NCBI GenBank assembly: GCA_021730205.1
Contig: CP072533.1
Location: 1,083,380 to 1,147,379 of the forward strand
Direction of reading: 5' to 3'
Source of the DNA: Candidatus Ruthia sp. Cpac_8_S14
GTDB lineage: Bacteria > Pseudomonadota > Gammaproteobacteria > PS1 > Pseudothioglobaceae
DNA length: 64,000 nucleotides
In this document: piece by piece, positions 43,692 to 53,428 of the stretch
Layout of the letters: each line of letters starts with the position of its first letter
Numbering within the stretch: the first letter of the stretch is position 1
Notes under the pieces: generated by a model
Database searches by the model: none
What the model was told of the DNA's origin: nothing
Seen by the model: only the letters and a program-made list of their open reading frames with translations
Position numbers and translations under genes: made by a program

Positions 43692-46094
43692 TTACTTATT
43701 TCTTAGACGCGTAGCATTGCCAATCACAACTAATGAACTAATCGGCATAACAATAGCGGCGAATAACGGCGTAACCTTTGCCATTATCGCCAGTGGCACC
43801 ATAAAAGCATTGTATAGTAGAGCAAAAATGATATTTTGTTTAATGCTGTTGTTAGTACACTTTGCTAAATTAATCAGTTCAATAATTGGGTTAAGTGTGG
43901 ATTTTAAAATAACCAAATCTGCACTATTAACCGACACATCACTGCCTGAGCCAATCGCAATACTGGCATTAGCTTGCACTAAGGCAGGCGCATCATTCAC
44001 GCCATCACCTACCATAAGCACCGTATAGCTTTGCTGTAATTGTTTTATATAATCAGCCTTATCTTTTGGCAAGGCTTGCGCAATCATATTTTCAATCCCC
44101 AATTTTGAGGCAATCGCTTGGGTGACCACTTTGCTATCACCACTTAATATGCTGACTTGCTTGCCCATAGATTTAAGCTTATCAACAACCTCAGCAGCAT
44201 CTGATTTAATTTGATCTTTTAAAGCAATAAAACCCAACACGTCAGATTCATTAGCACACCAAATACAACTCGCACCTTGTTGCTCTAATATGCTAGATTT
44301 ATTTAACAAATCAGTATCTACTTGATGTTTACTATCCACATAAGACAAATGACCGATTTTATAACTTTGCTGATTAATAACACCACTCACACCTTGACCA
44401 TGGTCAGCATAAAACTCGCTTACTTCTAAAATGCTGTCAGCTTTATCAGCGCCAACAATTGCTTTAGCTAAAGGGTGTTCAGAATGCCTTTCAATGCTAG
44501 CCATGGTATTGATAAAATTGGTTTTATCAATTAAAGCTTCAATATGGCTGATGCTAAACTCACCTTTGGTAAGTGTGCCAGTTTTATCAAAAACCACCCA
44601 ATCTACTTTATCTAGCACTTCAAGTGCATTACTGTTTTTAATGAGTATTTTTTTCTTAATTGCCACACCACTTGCAACCGCAATACTCATTGGTGTAGCC
44701 AGCCCAAATGCACAAGGACAGGTGATAATCAGCACGCTAGTGGCACTTAACAATGCCAAATCAAAATCATATGGATACCAATAAATAAAAGTCACTATTG
44801 CCAAAAAAATGGTCGTGCCAACAAAATAGGGAATGATTTTATCAATCGTACAAATAATTGAGTTTTTGTTGTACCGCGTGTTCTCAACCAGGCTAACAAT
44901 CTGTCCTAAAGCCGAATTCTTTAAGGTTTTTGTCACCCTAATCATAAGGCTGCCACTGGCATTGACTGAACCAGCAAATACCCCATCACCAGATTGCTTT
45001 CTAACTAACAAAGACTCCCCTGTCAATAGCGATTCATTCACTTCACTATCACCTGACAAAACAATACCATCCACTGCTAAACGTTCTGTAGGCTTAATCA
45101 GCACAGTTTCACCCGTTTTAATTATACCCACTGGTGTAATTTTTTCCTCGCCTTTGCTAATCACATAGGCAACTTTAGGTTGTAACTGTTGCAAAGCACT
45201 AGAGGCCGATAGTGCGGATTTTTTGGCTGAGCTTTCAAGATAACGCCCAATTAAAATCACAAAGATAAAGTTAACCACCGTGTCAAAATACACCTCGTTT
45301 TTAGTAGACAGCCCCAATAGTACATACACAGAATAAAAATACGTGCTCAACGCCCCAATACTAATCGGCACATCCATATTCATAAAACGGTTTTTAAGCC
45401 CAAAATAAGCATTTTTAAGAAGTGGCATGCCCGCATAAAATAAAGTAGGTGTGGCCAATGCAAAGCCCAGCCACTGAAAATAATCATGGTACTTTCCATC
45501 TGCTGCACCTGTATACATAGCAATTGAAATCCACAATAAATTCATCATCGTAAATGCGCTAAAACTAATACGGTAAAGCATGGCTTTATTGGCTTTATTA
45601 GCGATAGACTCAGCCATATTTTGCTCGTACGGTATGGCTGCATATCCAAGGTCTGCTAATCTTTGCATAATCACAGACAGTTGAATATCAGTATCAGTCC
45701 AACTAAGACGAATGCGTTTATCAGTCAAATTCACCCGCACCCAAACAACTCCATCAAGTACGCCAATTGCTCTTTCAATCAGCCACACGCAAGCAGCACA
45801 ATGGATACTGTCGCTAATTAGGGTGATGATTTTAACCCCTTCATCAGAAGGTTCTAAGAAAGGCTGCTGAAAAGCATCTGCATCATAAAATTCTATTGGA
45901 TATTCCAGATCAACAACAGGCAGTAATGAGTTGGTTTGTTGATAATAAAAAGAACCCAGCCCACTCAAATAAATGGTTTGACACACACTCGAACAACCAA
46001 CACAACAAAAATTCTTCTGCTCGTCTTCAATAGGTACTTGGACTTTATTATGTTTAGTCACTTCTAATCCGCAGTGATAACAAGTATTGTTCAT
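43692..46094 (-). CDS. ccoI: Copper-exporting P-type ATPase of the CcoI/FixI type
   Basis: A P1B ATPase that supplies copper for cbb3-type cytochrome oxidase assembly in characterised systems. The 800-residue protein begins with a cysteine-rich domain (C5, C8, C30, C31, C34, C38) typical of FixI/CcoI, then an HMA domain with CAAC at 99-102, eight expected membrane helices, the metal site CPC at 459-461 and the phosphorylation site D503 in DKTGT. The N-terminal Cys domain separates it from plain CopA. The ccoNOPQ and ccoGHS genes are not in the window, so the role is inferred from domain architecture. Confidence 0.88.
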   Translation of the reverse strand: MNNTCYHCGLEVTKHNKVQVPIEDEQKNFCCVGCSSVCQTIYLSGLGSFYYQQTNSLLPVVDLEYPIEFYDADAFQQPFLEPSDEGVKIITLISDSIHCAACVWLIERAIGVLDGVVWVRVNLTDKRIRLSWTDTDIQLSVIMQRLADLGYAAIPYEQNMAESIANKANKAMLYRISFSAFTMMNLLWISIAMYTGAADGKYHDYFQWLGFALATPTLFYAGMPLLKNAYFGLKNRFMNMDVPISIGALSTYFYSVYVLLGLSTKNEVYFDTVVNFIFVILIGRYLESSAKKSALSASSALQQLQPKVAYVISKGEEKITPVGIIKTGETVLIKPTERLAVDGIVLSGDSEVNESLLTGESLLVRKQSGDGVFAGSVNASGSLMIRVTKTLKNSALGQIVSLVENTRYNKNSIICTIDKIIPYFVGTTIFLAIVTFIYWYPYDFDLALLSATSVLIITCPCAFGLATPMSIAVASGVAIKKKILIKNSNALEVLDKVDWVVFDKTGTLTKGEFSISHIEALIDKTNFINTMASIERHSEHPLAKAIVGADKADSILEVSEFYADHGQGVSGVINQQSYKIGHLSYVDSKHQVDTDLLNKSSILEQQGASCIWCANESDVLGFIALKDQIKSDAAEVVDKLKSMGKQVSILSGDSKVVTQAIASKLGIENMIAQALPKDKADYIKQLQQSYTVLMVGDGVNDAPALVQANASIAIGSGSDVSVNSADLVILKSTLNPIIELINLAKCTNNSIKQNIIFALLYNAFMVPLAIMAKVTPLFAAIVMPISSLVVIGNATRLRNK

Positions 46095-46290
46095 GGTGGT
46101 TGATTTTATTGTATTTATGCCCCTAAGCGTTTACAATATCAACCCAGACTACTTATTAACTTGACACAATTTATGCAACACATAAAACAACAATTTTTTT
46201 AATGATGATTAGTCACACCTTTTATTTTTTAAATAAAAATTTATATTCTGCACTTCTCAGACGTATAAATCACACTTTGCATCTATCGCT

Positions 46291-46680
46291 GTGAATAAAT
46301 TTTCCATAGAACTTGTCACGCTACTTGGTTTGTTGTTACTTAGCACCCAAAGCATCTCCGGATTGCCAATTCGTCTTTATAAACAATACCTAAAAATATT
46401 CTACGCGTTAAAAACGCAGTTCGATTTAGTCTTAATTGAACAAGGTAGTAATAAATTAGGCATTATCAAAATTAGCGCCAATATCTTTAATAAGCGTGAA
46501 TTTACTAAAATAATCGCTGATTTTGAGAATGAAGCCTACCAAAAGCACAATATCAAATACACGTTCATCGGTAAAAAGGATTTTATTACTCAATCGCACA
46601 ACTTTGCTGATATTTTAAAAAATGCGCGCCGCAACTTATGGCGTGGGTCGAAAAAATGGGTAAGTGATTGGTACTATTAG
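46291..46680 (+). CDS. Unknown small protein with N-terminal signal or anchor
   Basis: A 129-residue ORF with a GTG start at 46291. Residues about 7-25 are hydrophobic (LVTLLGLLLLSTQSISG), compatible with a signal peptide or anchor. The rest is basic, with KYTFIGKKDFITQ near the middle and a Trp-rich end (WRGSKKWVSDWYY). I do not recognise the family. It lies 73 bases upstream of glmU and divergent from ccoI. The frame is clean, so I favour a real gene. Confidence 0.55.
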   Translation: MNKFSIELVTLLGLLLLSTQSISGLPIRLYKQYLKIFYALKTQFDLVLIEQGSNKLGIIKISANIFNKREFTKIIADFENEAYQKHNIKYTFIGKKDFITQSHNFADILKNARRNLWRGSKKWVSDWYY

Positions 46681-46753
46681 TTTTATTGTGCCTGGTATTA
46701 CTCAGTCTTATCTTGATCAAAACCCAATTGTAGAGGATTTTTAGGCTATTTTT

Positions 46754-48112
46754 ATGGGCAATATTCATGCTATTATTTTGGCCGCAGGCAAAGGCTCGCG
46801 CATGAACTCATCCAAGCCAAAAGTCTTGCAAATCTTATCAAATAATACCTTATTGGGACATGTTTTGTCTCAAGCCAAAGCCTTGTGCGATCGAATTCAT
46901 GTGGTTTATGGCTTTGAAGGCGAACAAGTACAACGAAAAATTAACGACCCCAATATCAACTGGGTAGAGCAAATTGAACAATTGGGCACTGGACACGCCG
47001 TAGCACAAGTAATGCCACATATTGAGGACAATTCAATCTCACTTATATTATATGGCGATGTGCCACTGATTAAAAAATCCACACTGGCTGATTTAATTCA
47101 TAAGGCACAACAAAGTGGCATTGCCTTATTGTCCGTGATTTTAGATAATCCAACTGGCTATGGACGTATTATTCGCCAAAATAAACAAATACAAGCCATT
47201 GTTGAACACAAAGATGCAAATAATGCACAACTAAATATTAATGAAGTGAATACAGGTATCATGGCTGTCTGCTCGCAATTATTAAAGCAGTATTTAAGCA
47301 AAATCAACACAAGCAACGCCCAAGGGGAACTTTGTTTAACCGACATTATTGCCTGTGCAGTTGCTGATAGGCAAACTATTTCATCCATCATTAGCAAAAA
47401 TAAATTTGAGGTAGCAGGTGTGAATGACAAAGTACAACTGGCAGAATTAGAACGTATTTTCCAAAAAAATCAAGCGACCCAATTTATGCAACAAGGGCTT
47501 AGCTTAAAAGACCCAAATAGGTTTGATTGTCGAGGTGTGTTCACTTTTGGGCGAGATTGCGAGATTGACATTAACGCACTCATTGAAGGCAAAGTGATAC
47601 TGGGAGACAACACCACAATTGCACCGAATTGTATTATAAAAAACGCTAAGATTAACAATCACGTATCAATCTTGCCAAACTGCGTTATTGAAGATTGCGT
47701 TATTGAAGATGGCGCTACTATTGGTCCATTTGCACGCGTTCGCCCACAAACCCACATTAAAACCTATGCCAAAATTGGTAATTTTGTTGAAGTTAAAAAG
47801 TCTACCATTGGTGAAAACACCAAAGTTTCTCATTTAAGCTATGTGGGCGATGCCATTATCGGCGAGAACGTCAACATTGGCGCTGGTGTCATCACTTGTA
47901 ATTATGATGGTGTTAACAAACATCAAACTATCATTGGCGATGGTGCCTTCATTGGCTCTGATTCTCAACTAGTTGCACCTATAAAAATTGGTAAAAATGT
48001 CACGATTGGTGCGGGCTCTACTATCACCAAAGCAGTATCTGACAACCAATTAAGTTTAAGTCGCACCAAGCAAACTAGCCTAAAAAATTGGCAACGTCCG
48101 ACTAAAAAATAA
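46754..48112 (+). CDS. glmU: Bifunctional UDP-N-acetylglucosamine synthase GlmU
   Basis: GlmU acetylates glucosamine-1-phosphate and then transfers UMP, making UDP-GlcNAc for peptidoglycan and LPS. The 452-residue protein has the pyrophosphorylase domain (1-225, LAAGKGSRMNSSKPKVL) and a left-handed beta-helix acetyltransferase domain (about 245-452) with hexapeptide repeats such as IGENVNIGAGVITCNYDG. Length matches E. coli (456). The ATG has no strong Shine-Dalgarno. Confidence 0.97.
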   Translation: MGNIHAIILAAGKGSRMNSSKPKVLQILSNNTLLGHVLSQAKALCDRIHVVYGFEGEQVQRKINDPNINWVEQIEQLGTGHAVAQVMPHIEDNSISLILYGDVPLIKKSTLADLIHKAQQSGIALLSVILDNPTGYGRIIRQNKQIQAIVEHKDANNAQLNINEVNTGIMAVCSQLLKQYLSKINTSNAQGELCLTDIIACAVADRQTISSIISKNKFEVAGVNDKVQLAELERIFQKNQATQFMQQGLSLKDPNRFDCRGVFTFGRDCEIDINALIEGKVILGDNTTIAPNCIIKNAKINNHVSILPNCVIEDCVIEDGATIGPFARVRPQTHIKTYAKIGNFVEVKKSTIGENTKVSHLSYVGDAIIGENVNIGAGVITCNYDGVNKHQTIIGDGAFIGSDSQLVAPIKIGKNVTIGAGSTITKAVSDNQLSLSRTKQTSLKNWQRPTKK

Positions 48113-48233
48113 ATGCATTCACTGTCTCATAAGTCTGGTTGTTGACAATTAGTTTGTCGCTATTTATCTCCCTAGGCGTTTTTGTTATTTTTTTTAGAAA
48201 GTACAATCTGTCAATGACTTTCTAATTTTTAGT

Positions 48234-48377
48234 ATGCAAACCATGGCTTCGCTATCAGCAGGCTGGTTTGTGTTTAATTTTGATTGGAAAGTTGTGTTAT
48301 TGTCAACTGTCCCATTGTTGCTACTCCAACTATTGATATTATTGTGCTGGCTAAGAAAAAAACCAACACAACTCTAA
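48234..48377 (+). pseudogene. C-terminal fragment of an MFS transporter
   Basis: A 47-residue open stretch, MQTMASLSAGWFVFNFDWKV then hydrophobic residues ending LRKKPTQL, matches the last transmembrane segment of major-facilitator proteins. Nothing of the other eleven helices remains upstream; glmU ends 120 bases before. It is a deletion remnant. Confidence 0.6.
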
Positions 48378-48496
48378 ATAGAGCTCTGATTTGAAATAAC
48401 AACACTCTCACGAAGTCGCTCGTCTTTTGTTATTAGACGTATGTATAAAAAAACCTCCACAACAAGACCTTTAACCAATATAAAACTATATTTAAT

Positions 48497-48751
48497 ATGG
48501 TTACCACTCATTCAAGTTTTACAACACATCTTCTCTTGTTATATGTTTTATTGATTGCAATTGGATTCCACATTTCTGATGTTGTTTACTCAAGTTATAT
48601 TTACAAAACAAACCTTCCAATAATGAAGATATATAAGTATATAGTTATGCTGCCTTTATACGTCTTTAATATTCATTCTAAAATAATAGATTTCAACCAA
48701 TTGTATCGCTCATGGGGCGTTGTTTTGGAAAAGAGAGCTAATACCCAATAA
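48497..48751 (+). CDS. Doubtful 84-residue membrane-like ORF
   Basis: An open frame with two hydrophobic stretches (about residues 11-26 and 46-57) and the ending RSWGVVLEKRANTQ. No family recognised, no clear ribosome-binding site, and it lies in decayed DNA, so it may be a fragment of a lost membrane protein rather than a gene. Confidence 0.25.
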   Translation: MVTTHSSFTTHLLLLYVLLIAIGFHISDVVYSSYIYKTNLPIMKIYKYIVMLPLYVFNIHSKIIDFNQLYRSWGVVLEKRANTQ

Positions 48752-49591
48752 AAGTTGCACAAGTTACCGTATTAACGATCTTAAAAAAATGATGAGTAAT
48801 TCATCATTACAAAACCACTTTGGTGAAGATATCATGTTTGATGAACGGCAGATAAGAAAACAACTACCTAGTTATGATTGATAATTCTTCGTTTAAGCGT
48901 TCACGCAAGATCACGAAGTCCTTATCACATAATGATGCGCCATTGAGCATATTAAACCTTACATGCGTAGGCAACAATAGCAATATACCCTAAAGATTAG
49001 TTGCCCAAATGCAAGTAGGGACACTTTCAAACTGTGGGGCATGTCATAAAGAACCTCAAAAGGTAATTATGATGATGATCAGATACGTATACCTAATGCT
49101 AATTTTTAATGGAAATTACGGTATAACGATTAGGCAGACTTTACACTGTGCTGTTTTTTTAAAACAAATCTTCAAGAAAATAGGCTGATAGTTCATGCCG
49201 ATCTTTTAAGTTAGATTTTTGATAAATAGTTGGGGCTGATGGTATCGTTTTTTCCTTAGTACTTCTTATTTAGCTGGTTCCTTTAAGACTTAAGCCTTTT
49301 TAAACAGCAATGCCACTTCTTGTTCAGGTTTACTTAAAGACCACTCTTTAAATTGAGTTTCTAGAACTTTAAATAACTCATTCTTAAAGTTCTTAATTTG
49401 TTTGGAATAAGTTCTTCTATCCTTATTTGCTTGTTGTAAATCCTGCGTGTAACGGCTATTAATCACAATTTAAACAATATAAGATTGCAATAATACAATA
49501 ACACTTTCGTGCAGCAAGTATATGAGGCTATCACCCTTTATAATATCCTTATGAAAAAAAGATATAAATTAATACTATCAAGACAATCTGC
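48752..49591. other. Decayed intergenic DNA between glmU side and trpB
   Basis: About 840 bases without an intact gene. On the plus strand near 48789-48881 a fragment reads SSLQNHFGEDIMFDERQIRK, which recalls a type III glutamine synthetase start but is too short to call. On the minus strand 49290-49466 is open for 58 residues (GTG start; LQQANKDRRTYSKQIKNF and TQFKEWSLSKPEQEVALLF), probably the end of a lost gene of unknown family. The rest shows nothing. Confidence 0.4.
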
Positions 49592-50812
49592 TTAGAATGT
49601 ATCCGAGTTTTTCTCAATGCCTTCAATTTGTGCAATGGTGTGAATATCTTTATCGCCACGACCTGAAAGGTTAATAATGATATTTTTATCCTTGCCCAAT
49701 TCTTTTGCAAGCTTAATGCCATAAGCCATCGCATGAGAAGACTCTAACGCTGGCAAAATACCCTCAACTTTGGTAAGCGTATGAAACGCCTTTAATGCCC
49801 CTTCATCAGTGATTGTCACGTACTGTGCACGACCACTGTCTTTTAAATATGCATGCTCTGGGCCAACGCCAGGATAATCTAGACCTGCTGAAATTGAATG
49901 TCCCCCAATAATTTGCCCATTCTCATCTTCCATTAGATAAGTACGATTGCCATGCAACACACCCACATTGCCTGCACAAAGCGGAGCAGAATGTGCAGTT
50001 GGACCTTTTTCTAAACCATATCCTGCTGCCTCAACACCATAGATTTCAACTGAAGTATCATCAATAAACGCATGGAACAAGCCAATCGCATTCGAACCAC
50101 CACCCACACAAGCCACTAAAGCGTCGGGCAAGCCACCCACTTGTGCGGCAAATTGTGCTTTTGCCTCTTTGCCAATAATACTTTGAAAATCTCGCACCAT
50201 CATTGGATAAGGGTGTGGGCCTGCAACTGTGCCAATAATATAAAACGTATCATCAATATTCGTCACCCAATCGCGCATCGCTTCATTAAGTGAGTCTTTG
50301 AGTGTTTTTGAACCTGAAGTAACTGGAATAACCGTGGCACCTAACAGTTTCATACGAAACACATTCAGTGCTTGGCGAGCCATGTCCACCTCGCCCATAT
50401 AAACTACACATTCCAGCCCCAAACGCGCTGAAACCGTTGCTGTTGCCACGCCGTGCTGACCAGCGCCTGTTTCAGCAATGATACGTGTTTTATCCATACG
50501 CTTAGCAAGTAACGCTTGACCAATGGTATTGTTAATTTTATGTGCGCCCGTATGATTTAAATCTTCACGTTTAAGATAAATCTGGGCACCGCCCAACTTC
50601 TTGCTTAAATTTTGTGCATAGTAAAGTGGCGTTTCACGGCCTACATAATGCTTTAAATCCTGTTCGAATTCACGAACAAACGCTGCATCATCTTTATATT
50701 TCTCATAAGCATCTTTGAGTTCTGTGACTGCTTTCATAAGTGTTTCTGCAATGAAAACACCGCCATATTGCTCAAAATAGCCCTTATCATCTGGTAAATT
50801 GTAATTATTCAT
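49592..50812 (-). CDS. trpB: Tryptophan synthase beta subunit
   Basis: TrpB condenses indole with serine using PLP. The 406-residue protein has the PLP lysine K92 in [10 protein letters not shown] and the phosphate-binding GGGSNAIG loop near residue 230; GRGDKD near the C-terminus is also conserved. It has no adjacent trpA; on its upstream side lies the dead Fic gene and then trpF. The first ATG gives the family N-terminus ([17 protein letters not shown]). Confidence 0.97.
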   Translation of the reverse strand: MNNYNLPDDKGYFEQYGGVFIAETLMKAVTELKDAYEKYKDDAAFVREFEQDLKHYVGRETPLYYAQNLSKKLGGAQIYLKREDLNHTGAHKINNTIGQALLAKRMDKTRIIAETGAGQHGVATATVSARLGLECVVYMGEVDMARQALNVFRMKLLGATVIPVTSGSKTLKDSLNEAMRDWVTNIDDTFYIIGTVAGPHPYPMMVRDFQSIIGKEAKAQFAAQVGGLPDALVACVGGGSNAIGLFHAFIDDTSVEIYGVEAAGYGLEKGPTAHSAPLCAGNVGVLHGNRTYLMEDENGQIIGGHSISAGLDYPGVGPEHAYLKDSGRAQYVTITDEGALKAFHTLTKVEGILPALESSHAMAYGIKLAKELGKDKNIIINLSGRGDKDIHTIAQIEGIEKNSDTF

Positions 50813-50879
50813 ATTTTGGGAATGGTTTTTAAAAAAATTGTAAGTATGGCTTAAAAGCGAAAAAACGGTTACGTTTGTT

Positions 50880-51770
50880 ACCTGTTCCCATCTAAAACAT
50901 CAATGATATTCTTAGCAGTTGTTGCAGATACTGATAACCCTGTCTTAACACCTTCCACCCTAACAAATGGGGTTTCAGATAATTTTTCAAACATTTTTAT
51001 ATTATTGATCGACTTAGAAGCAGTTTTTTTCTTGAATTTTTTTCGCTCAGGCTTTTCTTAAGCTCTAAAGTTTCTATTAAAACGCCAACACTGTGTAGCC
51101 GTTATTTCCACAACACCCTTAAGGAAAAATAACAACCAACCCAGCAAATCATCCTTCATTCTAACTTGCATCAGCCTTTGATAAGAGTTTTTTATCAACT
51201 AAATGTAGTGGTATTAAAGTTTTACCATTACCATCAAAAAAAAGGATGAATCATCTCAAACTGAGAATGAATAATAGCAATTTTTATTATTTAGAAATTT
51301 TTCTAAATCTGACATCAATTCATATACATTGTCTTGACGCGGTAGCATAAAGTCAGCATTCTGAATACTGTTTCCACCAATCCAATTTTGTGAAGTGCGA
51401 AATTCTCCTGATAGTTCTTGCTTACCCCTTCTTGATAATAGCAATGTTACATGTGCCTGTTTAATTAAACGCATGCAAATTGGCAGTTTACCTAGATTAT
51501 TAAGGCACTTCGCACTGCATTTATATAAAGAGTGACTTCGAGCCAATCATCTCTTTGCTTTATTTTAATGTTCTCCTCTTTCTTAAATGAACCTTCAATC
51601 TCAGTTTGCGTGCCTTCTATTTTACTAGACAAAGTTGCCTCATTACTTATAAAACTCATGATAAACAAATCAATATTCGGCACCAACCTTGTCATGGCGT
51701 TCAATTTTTCTAACTGTACTTGTAAATTATTATTGTCAACTTCAAATGTGTGATTGATACTATTCGGCAA
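50880..51770 (-). pseudogene. Fic-family protein, broken
   Basis: Fic enzymes usually AMPylate target proteins. Minus-strand pieces in order: an N-terminal Fic_N part with LEKLNAMTRLVPNIDLFI and SKIEGTQTEIE near 51600-51720; a middle part with LPICMRLIKQAH, GEFRTSQNWIGG and LMSDLEKFL near 51290-51480; the catalytic region HPFFDGNGK near 51230; and a C-terminal winged-helix part (SETPFVRVEGVKTGLSVSATTA) near 50890-50985. The HPFxDGNGRxGR motif lacks its RxGR end, and an 8-T run there shifts the frame. Clearly dead. Confidence 0.85.
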
Positions 51771-51848
51771 AAAGCTTCTCTATTACGCCTGCTTTAAATT
51801 TTGATATCTTCATGCTTAATATTTAGTACAAAAAGTGTAATAAGCCTA

Positions 51849-52454
51849 TTATCTCATATTGGCTAAAAATTGTTTAATCTTGTTAATATCTTTAATGCCT
51901 TTCTCGCTTTCAACACCACTTGACACATCAATCGCATAAGGATGTACTTGGTTAATAGCATCAACCACCGTATTAGGGTTAAGCCCGCCCGCTAAAATAA
52001 TAGGTAGGTCAATATCAACCTTAGCCAAGTGCCAATCAAAATGCTCGCCCGTACCGCCATAAATATCTTTGTTAAACGCATCTAATAACAAACCACTAGC
52101 CTGATGGCATTCCTCTGCCATTTTGGTGATATTAGTCTGCGTATTCACACGCAGCGCCTTAATAAACGGCATGGCATATTGAGCACACTCATGCGCCAGC
52201 TCATCGCCATGGAATTGCAAAGTATCCAGTGGCACTTCGCACAATACTTCATCAATAAAATCAGAATCTGCATTCACAAACAAGCCCACACGATTTACAA
52301 AGGGTGGCAATGCATTTACAACATCAATCGCAGTTTCTATATCAACACAGCGCGGGGACTTGTCATAAAACACCAAACCAATTGCATCAATACCAAGCAT
52401 AGCAGCCTGATTGGCATTATCTGCATTGGTGAATCCACAAACCTTAATCTTCAT
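51849..52454 (-). CDS. trpF: Phosphoribosylanthranilate isomerase
   Basis: TrpF isomerises phosphoribosylanthranilate in tryptophan synthesis. The 201-residue TIM barrel starts MKIKVCGFT with catalytic C6; LQFHGDE near residue 78 and the phosphate-binding LAGGLNPNT and DVSSGVES motifs follow. The ATG follows the stop of the upstream unknown gene without a gap (TAAATG), so translation is likely coupled. Confidence 0.95.
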   Translation of the reverse strand: MKIKVCGFTNADNANQAAMLGIDAIGLVFYDKSPRCVDIETAIDVVNALPPFVNRVGLFVNADSDFIDEVLCEVPLDTLQFHGDELAHECAQYAMPFIKALRVNTQTNITKMAEECHQASGLLLDAFNKDIYGGTGEHFDWHLAKVDIDLPIILAGGLNPNTVVDAINQVHPYAIDVSSGVESEKGIKDINKIKQFLANMR

Positions 52455-52829
52455 TTACTTACCCTCGGCATCTAATTTTGCTTTAATCTTATCCCTATCA
52501 ACCCACCAATCATCAGCCACTAATTGGTCAACAGCGCCTGAAAGTTTTTCTAAAAACACTTCTGGTTTGTCTAATTGTAGGTTTTTACGCCATAAATCAA
52601 ACATTGATTGATCAGTCACATGCGAATGCTCATCCGCAACAGATACTATCATTTGTAAAGCAAAAAAAGTTGAATTATTCTCCGCGCCACAACGCATAGA
52701 GGTAACATAATGCGCCGTTGCAGCAGCAATGGCACGGGTACCTGCCTCTTTTGGTGACTCCTCAACCAAATGTTGTAGCATTGCAACAGTCAATTCTGGG
52801 TCAATTGGAAAAGTAACACCTAGCCACAC
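52455..52829 (-). CDS. Unknown protein C of the cluster upstream of trpF
   Basis: A 124-residue, helix-rich, acidic soluble protein I do not recognise (ELTVAMLQHLVEESPKEAG, YVTSMRCGAENNSTFF, FEKLSGAVDQL-type end). It would start with GTG at 52829, overlapping the end of gene B by 10 bases in the -1 frame, and its stop abuts the trpF ATG. Either it is a separate coupled gene or B and C are one protein split by a one-base frameshift: reading across the junction gives a plausible helix. The alanine-rich middle looks selected, so I favour function. Confidence 0.6.
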   Translation of the reverse strand: MWLGVTFPIDPELTVAMLQHLVEESPKEAGTRAIAAATAHYVTSMRCGAENNSTFFALQMIVSVADEHSHVTDQSMFDLWRKNLQLDKPEVFLEKLSGAVDQLVADDWWVDRDKIKAKLDAEGK

Positions 52830-53164
52830 AACGCATGGCCTAACACCTTCAAAGCATCCGGTCCTTCAGATAAAAACATCACATCACAAGCCTCAACCGC
52901 CAGCCCCCAAGACTCGTTATCCCTTGCGATATCAAAAGCACTAAAGGCCTTTTCCCAAACATCTGAATCCCTATAACGCTCAATCTGGATTCTGCCAATC
53001 TCTAATAAATTCTTAATTTGTTCCTCAGCAGGCGTATCCTCAGTTTTCGCCTGAATTTGTTTTTCAAAAATCCAGCCTAGCCTTAAGCTGCCCTTCATTG
53101 GCATATAAACCCTCACCCCACCTTCAGCATCAAAAATCTGCTCTTTATTCAAGTATTTTCCCAT
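52820..53164 (-). CDS. Unknown protein B of the cluster upstream of trpF
   Basis: A 114-residue soluble protein I do not recognise. It begins MGKYLNKEQIFDAEGGVRVYMP, has an acidic middle (KTEDTPAEEQIKNLLEIGR) and a helical second half ending LGHALCG. It starts 10 bases after gene A and its stop lies inside the start region of gene C. No signal peptide or membrane helix. Confidence 0.6.
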   Translation of the reverse strand: MGKYLNKEQIFDAEGGVRVYMPMKGSLRLGWIFEKQIQAKTEDTPAEEQIKNLLEIGRIQIERYRDSDVWEKAFSAFDIARDNESWGLAVEACDVMFLSEGPDALKVLGHALCG

Positions 53165-53174
53165 CAGTTATCTT

Positions 53175-53357
53175 CTAATAAAAGGCTGCCTCTAAGCGAT
53201 TCTCCCAATTATCAGGCACATCCGTATAATCAGGCTTCACATCCATCCTAAAAAACCGCTCGTCAGACCCCTTAGACACCTGTTTCAAAACCACAACCAA
53301 CGCCTCAAAACTCTCCACTTGAGGATTGGCAATAATCACTTCACTCAGTAATAACAT
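53175..53357 (-). CDS. Unknown small protein A of the cluster upstream of trpF
   Basis: A 60-residue acidic protein (MLLLSEVIIANPQVESFEAL, ERFFRMDVKPDYTDVPDNW, ending EAAFY). No family recognised. The spacing to gene B is 10 bases and all three are on the trpF strand, so A-B-C-trpF looks like one operon. It could instead be the remaining part of a longer ancestor. Confidence 0.5.
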   Translation of the reverse strand: MLLLSEVIIANPQVESFEALVVVLKQVSKGSDERFFRMDVKPDYTDVPDNWENRLEAAFY

Positions 53358-53428
53358 ATTTTTTTAACGATACAGAAAACCTAGTATTTTACCCATCTAT
53401 TAAGATAATCATAACTCACAGGGTTGTT

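Noticed and set aside
48789..48881. Fragment resembling the start of a type III glutamine synthetase
   Set aside because: Only about 30 residues are readable; the similarity is from memory and too short to support a call.
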